Positions 29,423 through 39,351 of a DNA stretch of 62,476 nucleotides are shown one piece after another (the stretch's first letter is position 1; every line of letters starts with the position of its first letter). The notes beneath the pieces are model-generated. The model saw nothing but the letters and a program-made list of their open reading frames with translations. It did no database searches and was not told the DNA's origin. Source of the stretch: a virus; IMG/VR virus record IMGVR_UViG_3300037189_004468, positions 1-62,476 of that record. One strand, 5' to 3'. Made by a program: the position numbers and the translations under genes.

Positions 29423-29430
29423 TATCTTTG
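29423..29430 (+). promoter_or_regulatory. Promoter -7 element (TATCTTTG)
   Basis: TAnnTTTG match 7 bases upstream of the ATG at 29438; a short leader is implied. The palindrome lies 80 bases upstream. Confidence 0.55.
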
Positions 29431-29437
29431 TAGTATT

Positions 29438-29779
29438 ATGACGCCTAATAAATTTATCGGAACATTGTTCCAGTCTCGTGACGCAATGCATCTTGCACAT
29501 TTAGACACTAATTCATTTGCCCAGCATATGGCACTTGGTGAGTACTACGATGGTATTCTTGATTTTACAGATTCGTTCACAGAAAAATATTTTGGAGCCA
29601 ATGGTAGAATTCCTATTGACATTCCGGCATCTAAAAAGGAAGAGCCAAGAGAACACCTTAAAGGTATTGGCAAAATGATTGAAGCTGAGATGAATAACTA
29701 CTCTCCTGATCTTCAGAACATCTTGCAAGATATGTTAGGATTGGTTAATGAAACATTGTATAAGCTCACGCTTATGTAA
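29438..29779 (+). CDS. Dps/ferritin-like helical protein (DUF5856-like)
   Basis: 113 residues. SRDAMHLAHLDTNSFAQHMA and ALGEYYDGILDFTDSFTEKY have the spacing of Dps-type helices A and B (H-x-x-H-L-x-T-x-S, then A-L-x-x-x-Y-x-x-x-x-D). This matches a small phage family related to ferritin-like proteins. Only part of the ferroxidase ligands is visible, so DNA protection or metal binding is a suggestion, not a demonstration. It has its own promoter. Confidence 0.7.
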   Translation: MTPNKFIGTLFQSRDAMHLAHLDTNSFAQHMALGEYYDGILDFTDSFTEKYFGANGRIPIDIPASKKEEPREHLKGIGKMIEAEMNNYSPDLQNILQDMLGLVNETLYKLTLM

Positions 29780-29819
29780 TTGTTGATAACTATCTTGAAC
29801 AATTATTATTAAATAGTTA

Positions 29820-29827
29820 TAACTTTG
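29820..29827 (+). promoter_or_regulatory. Promoter -7 element (TAACTTTG)
   Basis: TAnnTTTG match with a TTG 22 bases upstream (29795-29797), slightly longer than the usual 19-20. It begins a leader that runs into the terminator at 29877. Confidence 0.55.
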
Positions 29828-29876
29828 TGAATATACTTGTGTTGGTTCATAGTGTATATTTTTAGGGTTACTTAAT

Positions 29877-29907
29877 GGGGCCAAGAAATTGGTCCCTTCT
29901 TTTTTTA
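29877..29907 (+). terminator. Rho-independent terminator or attenuator in a gene leader
   Basis: GGGGCCAA-GAAA-TTGGTCCC forms an 8-bp stem with a GAAA tetraloop, followed by TTCTTTTTTT. It ends 6 bases before the ATG at 29913, about 50 bases after the promoter element. The leader would be a ~75-base RNA if termination is efficient. Confidence 0.8.
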
Positions 29908-29912
29908 AACAA

Positions 29913-30086
29913 ATGGGACAAATCGAATACGTTAATCAGGAAATAAATAATTTGCACAGTTTATTAACTGACTTATATGAGTCCATGATGGACAATGAAT
30001 ACAATGAAACAGTTACAATCTGTAACCAGTTGATTGATCAATTGAAAGAAATCAAATTAAATTATACTGATGAAACCTTATTATGA
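29913..30086 (+). CDS. Small helical protein, unknown
   Basis: 57 residues from the ATG at 29913 (MGQIEYVNQEINNLHSLLTD), a coiled helical pair. Its start lies just after the terminator hairpin, so expression depends on read-through. It overlaps the phosphoesterase gene by 17 bases. Confidence 0.65.
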   Translation: MGQIEYVNQEINNLHSLLTDLYESMMDNEYNETVTICNQLIDQLKEIKLNYTDETLL

Positions 30087-31185
30087 AAGAGCCACTGAAT
30101 TATATAATGAAGGGCTTACAAGTGCGACACAAATCGCAAGACAGATACTTAAAGAAGGGATAACAAGCGAACCATTTGACAAAGTAAGAAGAAACATTTC
30201 TTACCAAATTGTAGAGAAGGACCACCTTCTTTCTAAGGAATGCAATTCTCTTGGCATCCCACTTGAAAATGTAAAACATTACTGGCATAAAGGTAAGCAC
30301 TTCTCAATTAATGTCGGAAAAAACAAGCCGTTAGACTACAACGATATCAAAGAGTCAATCGTTGAGGAGATGCGCACCTACGCACCAGTCTACCCAAACA
30401 TCCAAAGAATACATGATAGTGAAGGATACCTGCTGGTCATCGACCCGGCTGACGTTCACATCGGGAAGCTCGCGAGCTCATTTGAGACAGGCGAGGAATA
30501 CAACAATCAGATTGCTGTTGCCAGAGTAAAAGAAGGTGTGCAGGGCATATTAAATAAGTGTGCAGGGTTTAAGCTTGACAAGATCTTATTCATTGGCGGC
30601 AACGACATATTACACATTGACACGCCTAAGCGCACAACAACTGCCGGCACATCACAAGATACTGATGGGATGTGGTATGACAACTTCTTGATTGCCAAAG
30701 CATTATACATTGAGGTGCTTGAGATGCTTGTGAGCGTTGCTGACGTGCACTTTACGTTCAATCCGTCTAACCATGACTATACCAATGGGTTCTTCTTGGC
30801 TGACGTGATACAAAGCTGGTTTAGAAACTGCGACAACATCACATTTGATTGCTCGATAGCACATCGCAAGTACTATAGATACCATAATAATCTTATTGGT
30901 ACCACGCATGGCGATGGCGCAAAGAATGCTGACCTGCCGTTATTGATGGCTCATGAGGATCCTCAAGGATGGGCAATTTGTAAGCATAGATATATTTATA
31001 CACACCACGTACACCATAAGACCTCTAAAGACTATATTGGTGTCACTGTAGAGAGTTTACGCTCTCCGTCAGGAACAGACAGCTGGCACAGCCGTAATGG
31101 CTACACAGGAGCCCCCAAGGCTATTGAGGGCTTCCTGCATTGCAAACGCAATGGCCAAATAGCGAGAATCACTCACTTATTTTGA
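30070..31185 (+). CDS. Calcineurin-like metallophosphoesterase
   Basis: 371 residues. The N-terminal ~60 residues resemble a helix-turn-helix (YNEGLTSATQIARQILKEGI). The catalytic domain shows the full metal-ligand order: DPADVHIG (D-x-H), FIGGNDILH (G-x-N-D), NPSNHDYTN (N-H-D), TTHGDGAKNADL and YIYTHHVHHKT (final His pair). Such phage enzymes are putative DNA repair or branched-DNA nucleases or protein phosphatases. It is the last rightward gene; its stop codon lies inside the stop of the leftward 2219-residue gene. Confidence 0.85.
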   Translation: MKPYYERATELYNEGLTSATQIARQILKEGITSEPFDKVRRNISYQIVEKDHLLSKECNSLGIPLENVKHYWHKGKHFSINVGKNKPLDYNDIKESIVEEMRTYAPVYPNIQRIHDSEGYLLVIDPADVHIGKLASSFETGEEYNNQIAVARVKEGVQGILNKCAGFKLDKILFIGGNDILHIDTPKRTTTAGTSQDTDGMWYDNFLIAKALYIEVLEMLVSVADVHFTFNPSNHDYTNGFFLADVIQSWFRNCDNITFDCSIAHRKYYRYHNNLIGTTHGDGAKNADLPLLMAHEDPQGWAICKHRYIYTHHVHHKTSKDYIGVTVESLRSPSGTDSWHSRNGYTGAPKAIEGFLHCKRNGQIARITHLF

Positions 31186-34100
31186 TTTTTCCATTTCCTT
31201 CTCTGTAAGGGCTCTCTTCTGTGCAATTTGCATTAAGTTATTTGCGATAGCATTTAATTCTGCTGGCATAAAACCTATGTTGTATAATGCTGGAATTGCT
31301 GCCCATTCTTTCAATACTTTTTGATCTTCTGGCAATAAGTACTTTGTTATTTTTTTACCACCATATGATTCCTTTTCAAATTTTCCAGTCAAAGCTGTTT
31401 TTTCATATTCGCTTGATTGAATAATTTTCGCAATAGCAATACCAGCTGTTCCCATCAAATCTGTTTCATCAATATTATCAGAACTATAAAACTGAATAGG
31501 TTCTTCGGCCATTGGTGACTTATATTTTTCTGGTAATTCCCAACCTTCTTTTTGATATTTTTTTATTTCTTCTTTTTGCTTCTCAGTATATTCTTCTTTG
31601 CCTTCGTTTTTATAACCATAATATTTATCTAAAGCAAAGTTTCCAATATCAAGAATTTTACTATTTGATATTGGTAATGGCGAAAGCAAATCAGTTGCAA
31701 TAGTTCCTGAAGCATTTGTCATAATTCTTTTGAATTTCTTTTTCTTTTCTTCTTCTTTATCTTCTCCTCCAAGCCCCATAAGGGACAATGACAAATTATA
31801 TAATAAATATGCTTTTGCTCCATTGATTGATAAAAATGATCCCATTTCAACCATAAGGCCAGCCAATGATAATGCTGCTGCTTTTTTGTCTTCTGCTGTT
31901 GATTGTTTTCTTGCTGCAAGCGTAATAATATCTGACTGCATTCTTGCCTTTTGGTTCATATTGAAAACTGCCAATGGGAACGCAATCATTCTAATAGCTT
32001 GATGCAAAGGATCTCTTGATGTAAATAAGTTGCCCATTTGATTTGGGTTTGATGGAGACTGCTGTCTATCAACCATTTGCTGAGCATATCTTAATGCATC
32101 TTTATTTGGGTTTTTAGCTTCTTCATTCCAATCTACTTGATATACTCTTTTACCTATTCTTTGTGCATAATATGCAATGAAAGACATTTTTGCAATTCCA
32201 ACATCTGGTTTTGATAACACATAAGATAATCCTTTTTTAGGCAATTTGCTAATATAAGATATTGTTCTCAATCCTTTGTTCTTTGATGCATCCTCAATTA
32301 TTTTATTTTCATTACTTAATGATATTGAAGATTCTGCACCTCTATTTGCCACAGCCATGCCTGAAGAATTAATAAACTTTTTCATTGCTTTATTTAAAAA
32401 CATAAGCCTAAATCCAGAGTTTATCAATGTATTTAAGGCAACTGGGGCTGTTTGAGAAATAGGTTGACCAATACTAAGCAAGGCTCTTGTCGTACCAATA
32501 GCTGAAGCTACTTTTAATAGTTTTACAGCTTTTTCATAGTCAGATTTACTTATCATTGACTTTCCTCTTTCAACAGCAACTAATGTATTAATTCTAGATT
32601 TTAATAGTTGCATATCTTCTTCTGGACCAAGTTTCATAAATGAAGGTGAATTTATAAATCCTTCAAGCTGTCTAATTGGAGCTGCTGTTTTTACATCAAC
32701 TAATGCAGCCCTAAATGCATTTGCCTGATTAATATCAAAATCAAAACTTAAAACTCTATTTTTAGGAAGAGTTTTTACTTTCTTTGTTTTAATTAATGAT
32801 CCAGATTTAGACTTTACAGTATAATCTCCAGTAGTCATCCTATAAGCCGAAACATTGTCTGATAAGCTTACATCTTCTTTTTCTTTACTCGGATCTGCTT
32901 TTTTGTAAGTTTTAGATGTAAAGTTTGCATCTCTTCCAAGATCATCATTGTAAACATTTTTAGATACTTCTTCAAAATCTGAATAATGATTATCCCAATT
33001 ATTAATCCACCACAAAACAGCATCTCTATTTGTTTTGCTAGTATTATCAATGACTTCTTGTCCATTTTTTGCATCTTTAATTAATTTATCAAATACTTTC
33101 TGAGCTAATTCTCCTTTTTTAACTTTTTTATTATTTTTAGAGTTTAGCATTACATCTATAGATTGCTGTATAAGTGTTTTTTGATCTTCAAAATAATCTT
33201 CATCACCATTATCTCTAAACAACAATGCAGCAATTCCTCTTTCGTAATTATTTTCTAATGTAAAGAATTCTTTTTCTTTTCCAAATTTTTCTACATACGC
33301 ATCAATAGCTTCGTCAGCCATTGTGTTCGCTCTATTTACACCCTCTTCAAAATCATATATGCCAGAAACGCTTGAAACAGCTCTATCTTTAGATTGACCA
33401 ACAAACATAGTTTCTAAAAGTTTATGTATTTGCCAAGCCTGAGCAGCCATATAATTTGCAAATTCTGTAGAAAAATAAAGCCTTAATGATCTTGATTTCA
33501 CTCCTTTTTCCTCAAGTTCTTTAGCGGCCTCTGCTCCTATTGCTTTATTCACAAGACCCTCCATTCCCTCTGTAATATAATTATTTATGAAGTTATCTAA
33601 TCTTTCTACAGCAAGCTTTGCTTCTTTGTTCGATAACACACTTAGGTCTAATTCTAAGAACTTTTTAATTATACTCTTTTGTGCTTCAGTTAAATCAACT
33701 TTCTCTCCTGTTATTGGGTCTTCTCCAGTCTCAAGTATTTGTTTGGCAACATCTTTAATATCATCAAATATTTCTGCAAGTGTTTTTACAACTTCTTCGT
33801 CTTGTTGCTCTTCATTTTCAGATATGTCAATATTTTTAATTGCTTCAAGCATTTCTTTCTCGGTCATGTTGTCAGAAAGAATTCCGGCATCAAATAATTC
33901 TTGATACTTTTCTTTCATCTCATCCATTCTCTTCTGATTCTGCTGTTCAATTTGCGCTGCACTATATTTATTTACAGCTTCAATATCGGCAGGTGTTTTT
34001 AATTTGGCATTAGAAGCAACAGACATTAATACTTCCTTAGCCTTGTCTAAGTATTCATCTATGTTGTCTACATCTCTTGGATTGACAAGCAAGAAGTTCT

Positions 34101-37100
34101 TAGCCATGTTTCTGTTGCTTGGCTGAACGTCTGCATTTTTAATACTTTTTGCTATTCTCTTTGCTATTTTTTGTGCTTCTGATACTTTTTCAGCATATTC
34201 GGCATCGTTAAATACCTTAATCATTCTGTCAACGAATCTGCTAACAGCAAGTGGGTTTTGAACATTTAATCTTGAAGCCGCTTTTAATAGAGATGTCAAT
34301 TGTTTAGTTGATATCTTTCCCTTTTTTTGTAAATCTTTTAATTCATTCATAATTGAATTCCTTAATTCATTTACATATTTAACAGCACCTTTTGCAGCTT
34401 TTGCTTGTAGCTTAATTTGCTCTTTTAATGCAACTGCTTCATTTACAGTTACCTTTGTAATGTCCTTTATCTTGCCAAGAATTTTATTTACAGATGGTGC
34501 TTTCTTAAGTTTTTCTCCAAGCTCTGTGCGTAGTTCACGCTCCATTTCTTCTCTTTGAATATCGTCGGCCTTCTCGTATGCAAATGTTTTCTTTAAAGTA
34601 CTAATAGCATTCTCTCTCGCTTCTGCAAATGTTTTTTGACCACGCTTTCTTGTCTTCTCAAAAGTGTCAAGAGACTTTTGTTTAGCCTCAACACCGCCTT
34701 CAACCTGATCAAACGCTGACTTCTTTTTAGCTTCTTCTTCAATTGTAGGCTCAGCTGTTACTCCTTCAGCTTTTTGTTCTGGTACTCTTGTGCCCTCTTC
34801 TTCTATTGATGGAGCCTTGGCTTCTTGTACTCTTGATTTAGCTTTTTCAATTTGATCATTGTATTTTTTATCTATTTCAATTAAAGCCAAATCTCTTTCT
34901 TCAATTTGTTTTTTATTTTCTTGGTATCCTGGATCGCTTTCATCCAGAACAATAGGCATTAATTTATTTAATCCTTTTTGTTCAATTTCATTTTGTTTGT
35001 TTTCTTCTATTATTTTTATTTCTTTTTCAAGCTCTTTGTTGCTTTCTTCGGCAACGACTTGAGGTTTTGATTCGGGAACTCCTTGCTCCACTTCTTGGCT
35101 AACTCCGGTTTCTGGCTGTACAGGTACTTGACCTGAGCCTTGCTCTTGAATGGCATATAAATTTTCTAATAAGTTTTTATAATAATTTGTTGAACTTTCA
35201 AATTCAGCATCTTTTGATAATTCTGAAATCTTTTGTTTTAAATATTCTTCAGGATTGGTGGTTAAAAGATTTAATTCATCTTCTAAAACTTTTATGTATT
35301 TATTGTTTTTTTTATTTTTGTTGTTTTTTTTCTCAAACTCTATGTCATTTTTAAGACTATCTGCTAATTCATTTATCTTAACTTGACTCTCTTCTTTTAT
35401 TACTGGCTTTTGTTTAACTTCCTCTTGAATAGGTTCGTTTACCTCTTCTTCTTGAGTAGCATTTGATATGTTTGTTAATTCAACATCTATTTGTTTTATT
35501 CTTTCTCTTGGCTTAGCAGTAAGATTTGGATCCTTGCCTTCTATTTGAGAAGCAAGTTTTCTTTTCTCTGCAATCAAATCATATGCTTTTCTTTGATTCT
35601 CTACACTGATGTTCTCTGGCATTTGACTAACAATAGCGTTAGCCTCATTGAATGATGTCAATAAACTTTGAGCCTTCTCTTGTGTTATTTCGCCTTTAGC
35701 TATCTTTGTTTTTAAGTCAGCAACAAAAGACGCTTTAGTTGCCTTGTCATTAATAATTGTTTTGGCTAACTTAAATGTTTGGTTGTCAAGCATTTTTCCA
35801 AGAGTGTATTGAGCTGTGTTGGTAGCTATGTTTACAACTCCCGCCATCCACATACCACCCAATGCTTCCATCTCGGCATCTTCCCATACTTTACCTAATA
35901 ACTCTTTAGTCGTATTTGGGTTTTTGAATATTTGTTTTTCTTTTGCAATGTTGTACAACTCATTTGAAGCCATTTCAGATGCACTTTGTAATGCGCCAGT
36001 CTCTCCCTCAGCAATCATTGCTCCAGCAGTATTTAATGTACCTTTTATTGCTAAGTTATTAATCTCTGTATTTAATATTCTATTCAGACCATTGATGCCT
36101 GATTTAGGAGCCCACTTAGCCATGGACTTTAACAACAATGAATTTGCTAACCCTGCTTTAGAAAATGCTTGCGTAATACCCACATTCTCTAACTTAGCTT
36201 CTACAAATGAATTCAATCCAGACAAGATAAACTTTTCTTCTTTTGGAACATTTTTCATTTCTGGATTATTGTCATACTCTTCCATCCTTCTGCCAATACC
36301 TTGCAAAGTCATGCCAGCAACGAATCCACCAGGAATAGTAAACGCAGGGAACATCTCCGGCACAGAAAATAAAGCAGATCTTATTTTTTTGTTTGGATCA
36401 TTTTTATACTCTTCAGTCGTAGATGATAATTTTAGTTCATTGAATTTATCAGTAAGCCATTTATTTGCATCTTTTTCATATTGTGTTTTTTGAGCGTCAT
36501 TTGTCAAGCCCATTGTAAGAATATCTGTTCCTTCTAGTGCAGCATATACAGCACCAGAAGCCAATGATTTTGAACCACTTAATAATGAATTATATAATGC
36601 ACCAAAAATATTTCCCTCTTCTTTTAATAACTTAACATTCTGAGCTGCAAGAGATTTAGTTCCGGCATCAGCAAGAGAAAACACGGTCTTTGCATGATTC
36701 TTTTGATTTTCAAACTCTTTGCTTTTCTCATTGTATCTTAATTGAATATCATCTGCTTTTGCTTTTAACTCAGGAGTCATACCTTGAGTTGAAACAATTG
36801 CAGCAATAGCTTCGGCTTCTTTGTTGATATCATCAATTTCTTTTTTGATATCATTCATTGTATTTGAAGAATATTGTAGTTGCTCGTTTACGAACTTTAA
36901 GCTTTTATCTACATTCTCTTTTGTATAAAGTCTTTTGAATTTATTTTCATCTTCAGGAGATACGCCATTCTCGGCCATTGATAAAAATTGAGTTGGAGTT
37001 AATTCTTTTTTATTAACGCCACCACTATTTCTAAACAAAAACTCTTGTAACTTTTCTTTTTCTTTTTTAGCAGCAAGTTCATTTCTGTAAATCATTACAG

Positions 37101-37836
37101 GCATTTGCTCACCATTATCTGCGATAGCTGTAATTTGTCCTTCAAAATTACTGGCAATAGGATTATCTGTCTTCTCAAAACGAACACCTAACGATCCAAA
37201 TTCTTTGTTAAACTCGCTTACTTTCTCGTCTACATTTAAATTTCCAGGCTGAACTAATTGACTGACATCAACATATGCTTTGCCTTTTATTGCTTTATCT
37301 ACTTCTTGATCTGGTATTCTATCTCTTGTTGGAAACTTGACTGCTGGCTGTTGTGGAACAGGAGCTGCTTTAATAAATTTATTAGCAGTCTGTAGGTCTT
37401 CGTTAAGTAATGGATCAGAGGCAATGGTTGGATTGCTGGCACGCAATTGCTCAAGTTGTGATTGAGCATTCTTTATCCCTACTGCATCATTCTTTTGCGC
37501 AGCCTCTTGTAAAGAACGGGTTAAGGCTTGGTGTGCTTGCCAGTCCCTAGACTCAATACCTTTATTATACGCTGACGGATTCCTTGGAGATGCCGATAAA
37601 CCAATTGGCTGATCCGAAGACGAAACAGATGCCCCAACGTCTTTTTTTTTTACGTCAGAGAAATACTTACTTTTAAAAGTATTTATGTCGTTTGTATATA
37701 ATTCTTGCTCGCTGAGTTTTTTATACAATTCATTTTGGCCTTCTTCATTTCCATATTTAGCAACAAAATCATTGTAGCTATTTGTGTATAATTGCTCGCT
37801 ATATAGCTTGTCGTATAATTCTTTTGATCCTGGCAT
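31177..37836 (-). CDS. Giant internal virion protein (ejected/cargo type)
   Basis: 2219 residues, the largest protein of the genome. Two copies of LYxKLxxxxLYTNxxxxFxxKYG open it (~6-60). Long Glu/Lys coiled coils fill ~300-400 and ~850-1400. Hydrophobic segments occur near ~410-440, ~500-530 (MFPAFTIPGGFVAGMTLQGI) and ~2010-2050 (AALSLAGLMVEMGSFLSING). A C-terminal Ala/Met-rich part ends in a basic helix. This is the build of podovirus internal/ejected proteins and crAss-like cargo proteins, which enter the cell with the DNA and form a channel or carry enzymes. The sequence DFDI near ~1700 recalls the crAss RNA polymerase motif but lacks its third Asp. It is the last late gene. Confidence 0.75.
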   Translation of the reverse strand: MPGSKELYDKLYSEQLYTNSYNDFVAKYGNEEGQNELYKKLSEQELYTNDINTFKSKYFSDVKKKDVGASVSSSDQPIGLSASPRNPSAYNKGIESRDWQAHQALTRSLQEAAQKNDAVGIKNAQSQLEQLRASNPTIASDPLLNEDLQTANKFIKAAPVPQQPAVKFPTRDRIPDQEVDKAIKGKAYVDVSQLVQPGNLNVDEKVSEFNKEFGSLGVRFEKTDNPIASNFEGQITAIADNGEQMPVMIYRNELAAKKEKEKLQEFLFRNSGGVNKKELTPTQFLSMAENGVSPEDENKFKRLYTKENVDKSLKFVNEQLQYSSNTMNDIKKEIDDINKEAEAIAAIVSTQGMTPELKAKADDIQLRYNEKSKEFENQKNHAKTVFSLADAGTKSLAAQNVKLLKEEGNIFGALYNSLLSGSKSLASGAVYAALEGTDILTMGLTNDAQKTQYEKDANKWLTDKFNELKLSSTTEEYKNDPNKKIRSALFSVPEMFPAFTIPGGFVAGMTLQGIGRRMEEYDNNPEMKNVPKEEKFILSGLNSFVEAKLENVGITQAFSKAGLANSLLLKSMAKWAPKSGINGLNRILNTEINNLAIKGTLNTAGAMIAEGETGALQSASEMASNELYNIAKEKQIFKNPNTTKELLGKVWEDAEMEALGGMWMAGVVNIATNTAQYTLGKMLDNQTFKLAKTIINDKATKASFVADLKTKIAKGEITQEKAQSLLTSFNEANAIVSQMPENISVENQRKAYDLIAEKRKLASQIEGKDPNLTAKPRERIKQIDVELTNISNATQEEEVNEPIQEEVKQKPVIKEESQVKINELADSLKNDIEFEKKNNKNKKNNKYIKVLEDELNLLTTNPEEYLKQKISELSKDAEFESSTNYYKNLLENLYAIQEQGSGQVPVQPETGVSQEVEQGVPESKPQVVAEESNKELEKEIKIIEENKQNEIEQKGLNKLMPIVLDESDPGYQENKKQIEERDLALIEIDKKYNDQIEKAKSRVQEAKAPSIEEEGTRVPEQKAEGVTAEPTIEEEAKKKSAFDQVEGGVEAKQKSLDTFEKTRKRGQKTFAEARENAISTLKKTFAYEKADDIQREEMERELRTELGEKLKKAPSVNKILGKIKDITKVTVNEAVALKEQIKLQAKAAKGAVKYVNELRNSIMNELKDLQKKGKISTKQLTSLLKAASRLNVQNPLAVSRFVDRMIKVFNDAEYAEKVSEAQKIAKRIAKSIKNADVQPSNRNMAKNFLLVNPRDVDNIDEYLDKAKEVLMSVASNAKLKTPADIEAVNKYSAAQIEQQNQKRMDEMKEKYQELFDAGILSDNMTEKEMLEAIKNIDISENEEQQDEEVVKTLAEIFDDIKDVAKQILETGEDPITGEKVDLTEAQKSIIKKFLELDLSVLSNKEAKLAVERLDNFINNYITEGMEGLVNKAIGAEAAKELEEKGVKSRSLRLYFSTEFANYMAAQAWQIHKLLETMFVGQSKDRAVSSVSGIYDFEEGVNRANTMADEAIDAYVEKFGKEKEFFTLENNYERGIAALLFRDNGDEDYFEDQKTLIQQSIDVMLNSKNNKKVKKGELAQKVFDKLIKDAKNGQEVIDNTSKTNRDAVLWWINNWDNHYSDFEEVSKNVYNDDLGRDANFTSKTYKKADPSKEKEDVSLSDNVSAYRMTTGDYTVKSKSGSLIKTKKVKTLPKNRVLSFDFDINQANAFRAALVDVKTAAPIRQLEGFINSPSFMKLGPEEDMQLLKSRINTLVAVERGKSMISKSDYEKAVKLLKVASAIGTTRALLSIGQPISQTAPVALNTLINSGFRLMFLNKAMKKFINSSGMAVANRGAESSISLSNENKIIEDASKNKGLRTISYISKLPKKGLSYVLSKPDVGIAKMSFIAYYAQRIGKRVYQVDWNEEAKNPNKDALRYAQQMVDRQQSPSNPNQMGNLFTSRDPLHQAIRMIAFPLAVFNMNQKARMQSDIITLAARKQSTAEDKKAAALSLAGLMVEMGSFLSINGAKAYLLYNLSLSLMGLGGEDKEEEKKKKFKRIMTNASGTIATDLLSPLPISNSKILDIGNFALDKYYGYKNEGKEEYTEKQKEEIKKYQKEGWELPEKYKSPMAEEPIQFYSSDNIDETDLMGTAGIAIAKIIQSSEYEKTALTGKFEKESYGGKKITKYLLPEDQKVLKEWAAIPALYNIGFMPAELNAIANNLMQIAQKRALTEKEMEKSK

Positions 37837-37837
37837 T

Positions 37838-39349
37838 TTAATTTAATATTCCTTTTTTACTTTGTTGATTATTATACCTAATTGGAGTAAAATCTGGGTA
37901 TGCTACTTTTGCTCCTGGTTTTTGATTTGCAAATAAATTAGCTGTGTTATAAAAATCTTCACCAGTTCCAGCATCTATATTAACTCTTTCCATTTCTATT
38001 TGTTTTGTTTTTGAGTTTCTAATTAAATTACCTTCAGTGTCTTTTTTCGGTTTACTTATTTCCCAATATCTTTTACCATTTTTCTCAATTAAATTAGTAA
38101 CTCTAAATCCATCATATCCAGCTATAACATCTTTTACTGGAGCATCTAACACTAATCCAATTGCTTGGTTTCTTGTTTTTGGATTGTCCATAGCTCTAAG
38201 TTGCTCTAACCTCCTATTAGCAATCTCTTCTCCTTCTTGATCTTTTCTTATTTCTTTTCTTTCAGAAGCGGTCATTTGAGTAACCTTTTCCGGCTTTTCT
38301 ACCTTATAATCAATTTGAGATTCAATTACATCATTCACAATTGATTTAGCTTTAGCCATTTGCTCTTCACTTAACTTCGGTGTAAAGATACCATTCTCAT
38401 CTCTTACAAGCAAAATTGTTTTGTCACGTTGAGAAGATAAAGTATTAATTTCTTTTTGTATTGCCTTCTTGTCTGCCTCAGATTTCACAGATTCCCTTTG
38501 TGCAGAAAGCTTGTCAATCTGGCTATTAATTGCCTGAATTTCTTTAGCATTGTTTGTGAAAGAATACTTCTCGTCAGTATTGTCAGCTAATACACTTGCA
38601 GCCTTTCTTGGGTTATTTGTGATTGCATCAATAATCTCTGGCTTGGTTTTGCTATTAAACTTACCTCTGATTGCCTGAGAGATAACGTATCTACCATTAA
38701 CCATTCTTGCCTCTGATCCTAAGTTCTTAACATATGCATTTACTTCATTAGACACATTAACCTTGTCTACGTTCTGATTCAATCCGGCATTTATAGTTTG
38801 AACATCATATAAATCAGCGTCACCTACAACTTTGCCAGTCGCTGGGTCAACTTTAGCAATATACATTCTACCATCTTTAGGATTGATAAATGTAGTCTTA
38901 CCTTTCAAGTTAAGTAAGTCAGCTGTCATTTGTCTTTGATATAATTCTTGACCGGCAGCTTTACCTTCCTCAACTCTCTTTAATCCTTCCTCGTAATTTG
39001 CATCGTATTGCTTAGTCAAGTCAGCAAGCCTTGACCAGCCATCTCTCGTGGTTGATACAATTCTTGAGTACTCGCTTGGAGTAATCATTCCTCTTTTAAG
39101 CAATTGGTTTTGCTCATACAAAGAATTTCTTACATTGTTTGCGCCATCCATTACAAACTGATTGAACGTAGGAGACTTAGATCCTTGATACTTGTCTACG
39201 ATAGATACTACGTCAGAGTATTGTTTATCTAACTCAACTTTTTTCGCTTCTCTATCTTCTTCTACTTTGCCAAGTTTCTCTAATATGTTCTGCGTTATAT
39301 TGCCCCAATCAATTGGGTTCGTGGCTTGATACTGTGAATATTCTGCCAT
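37838..39349 (-). CDS. Internal virion protein, coiled-coil
   Basis: 503 residues (MAEYSQYQATNPIDWGNITQ). Helical coiled coil in the first ~150 residues and at ~270-330 (INSQIDKLSAQRESVKSEAD), with a mixed region between. It lies one base upstream of the giant protein and just after the Ala/Gln-rich protein, matching the order of podovirus ejection proteins. It probably forms part of the internal core or the DNA-ejection tunnel. Confidence 0.7.
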   Translation of the reverse strand: MAEYSQYQATNPIDWGNITQNILEKLGKVEEDREAKKVELDKQYSDVVSIVDKYQGSKSPTFNQFVMDGANNVRNSLYEQNQLLKRGMITPSEYSRIVSTTRDGWSRLADLTKQYDANYEEGLKRVEEGKAAGQELYQRQMTADLLNLKGKTTFINPKDGRMYIAKVDPATGKVVGDADLYDVQTINAGLNQNVDKVNVSNEVNAYVKNLGSEARMVNGRYVISQAIRGKFNSKTKPEIIDAITNNPRKAASVLADNTDEKYSFTNNAKEIQAINSQIDKLSAQRESVKSEADKKAIQKEINTLSSQRDKTILLVRDENGIFTPKLSEEQMAKAKSIVNDVIESQIDYKVEKPEKVTQMTASERKEIRKDQEGEEIANRRLEQLRAMDNPKTRNQAIGLVLDAPVKDVIAGYDGFRVTNLIEKNGKRYWEISKPKKDTEGNLIRNSKTKQIEMERVNIDAGTGEDFYNTANLFANQKPGAKVAYPDFTPIRYNNQQSKKGILN

Positions 39350-39351
39350 AA

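Larger units (their letters stand above)
29200..29437. promoter_or_regulatory. Palindrome-rich intergenic region
   Basis: 238 bases without a gene. Contents: a hairpin around ATGTAT/ATACAT (about 29213-29235), CTTATA/TATAAG (about 29285-29305), the 28-base near-perfect palindrome at 29316-29343, and a promoter -7 TATCTTTG at 29423-29430. The strongest structure is the palindrome. Confidence 0.6.

Noticed and set aside
32680-32780. DFDI motif in the giant protein as proof of a virion RNA polymerase
   Set aside because: The third catalytic Asp is missing and the surroundings look helical; kept only as something to check.
35816-36493. Plus-strand open frame of 225 codons inside the giant internal protein gene
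   Set aside because: It is a shadow of a strongly supported minus-strand gene; its product has no motif and no start signals.
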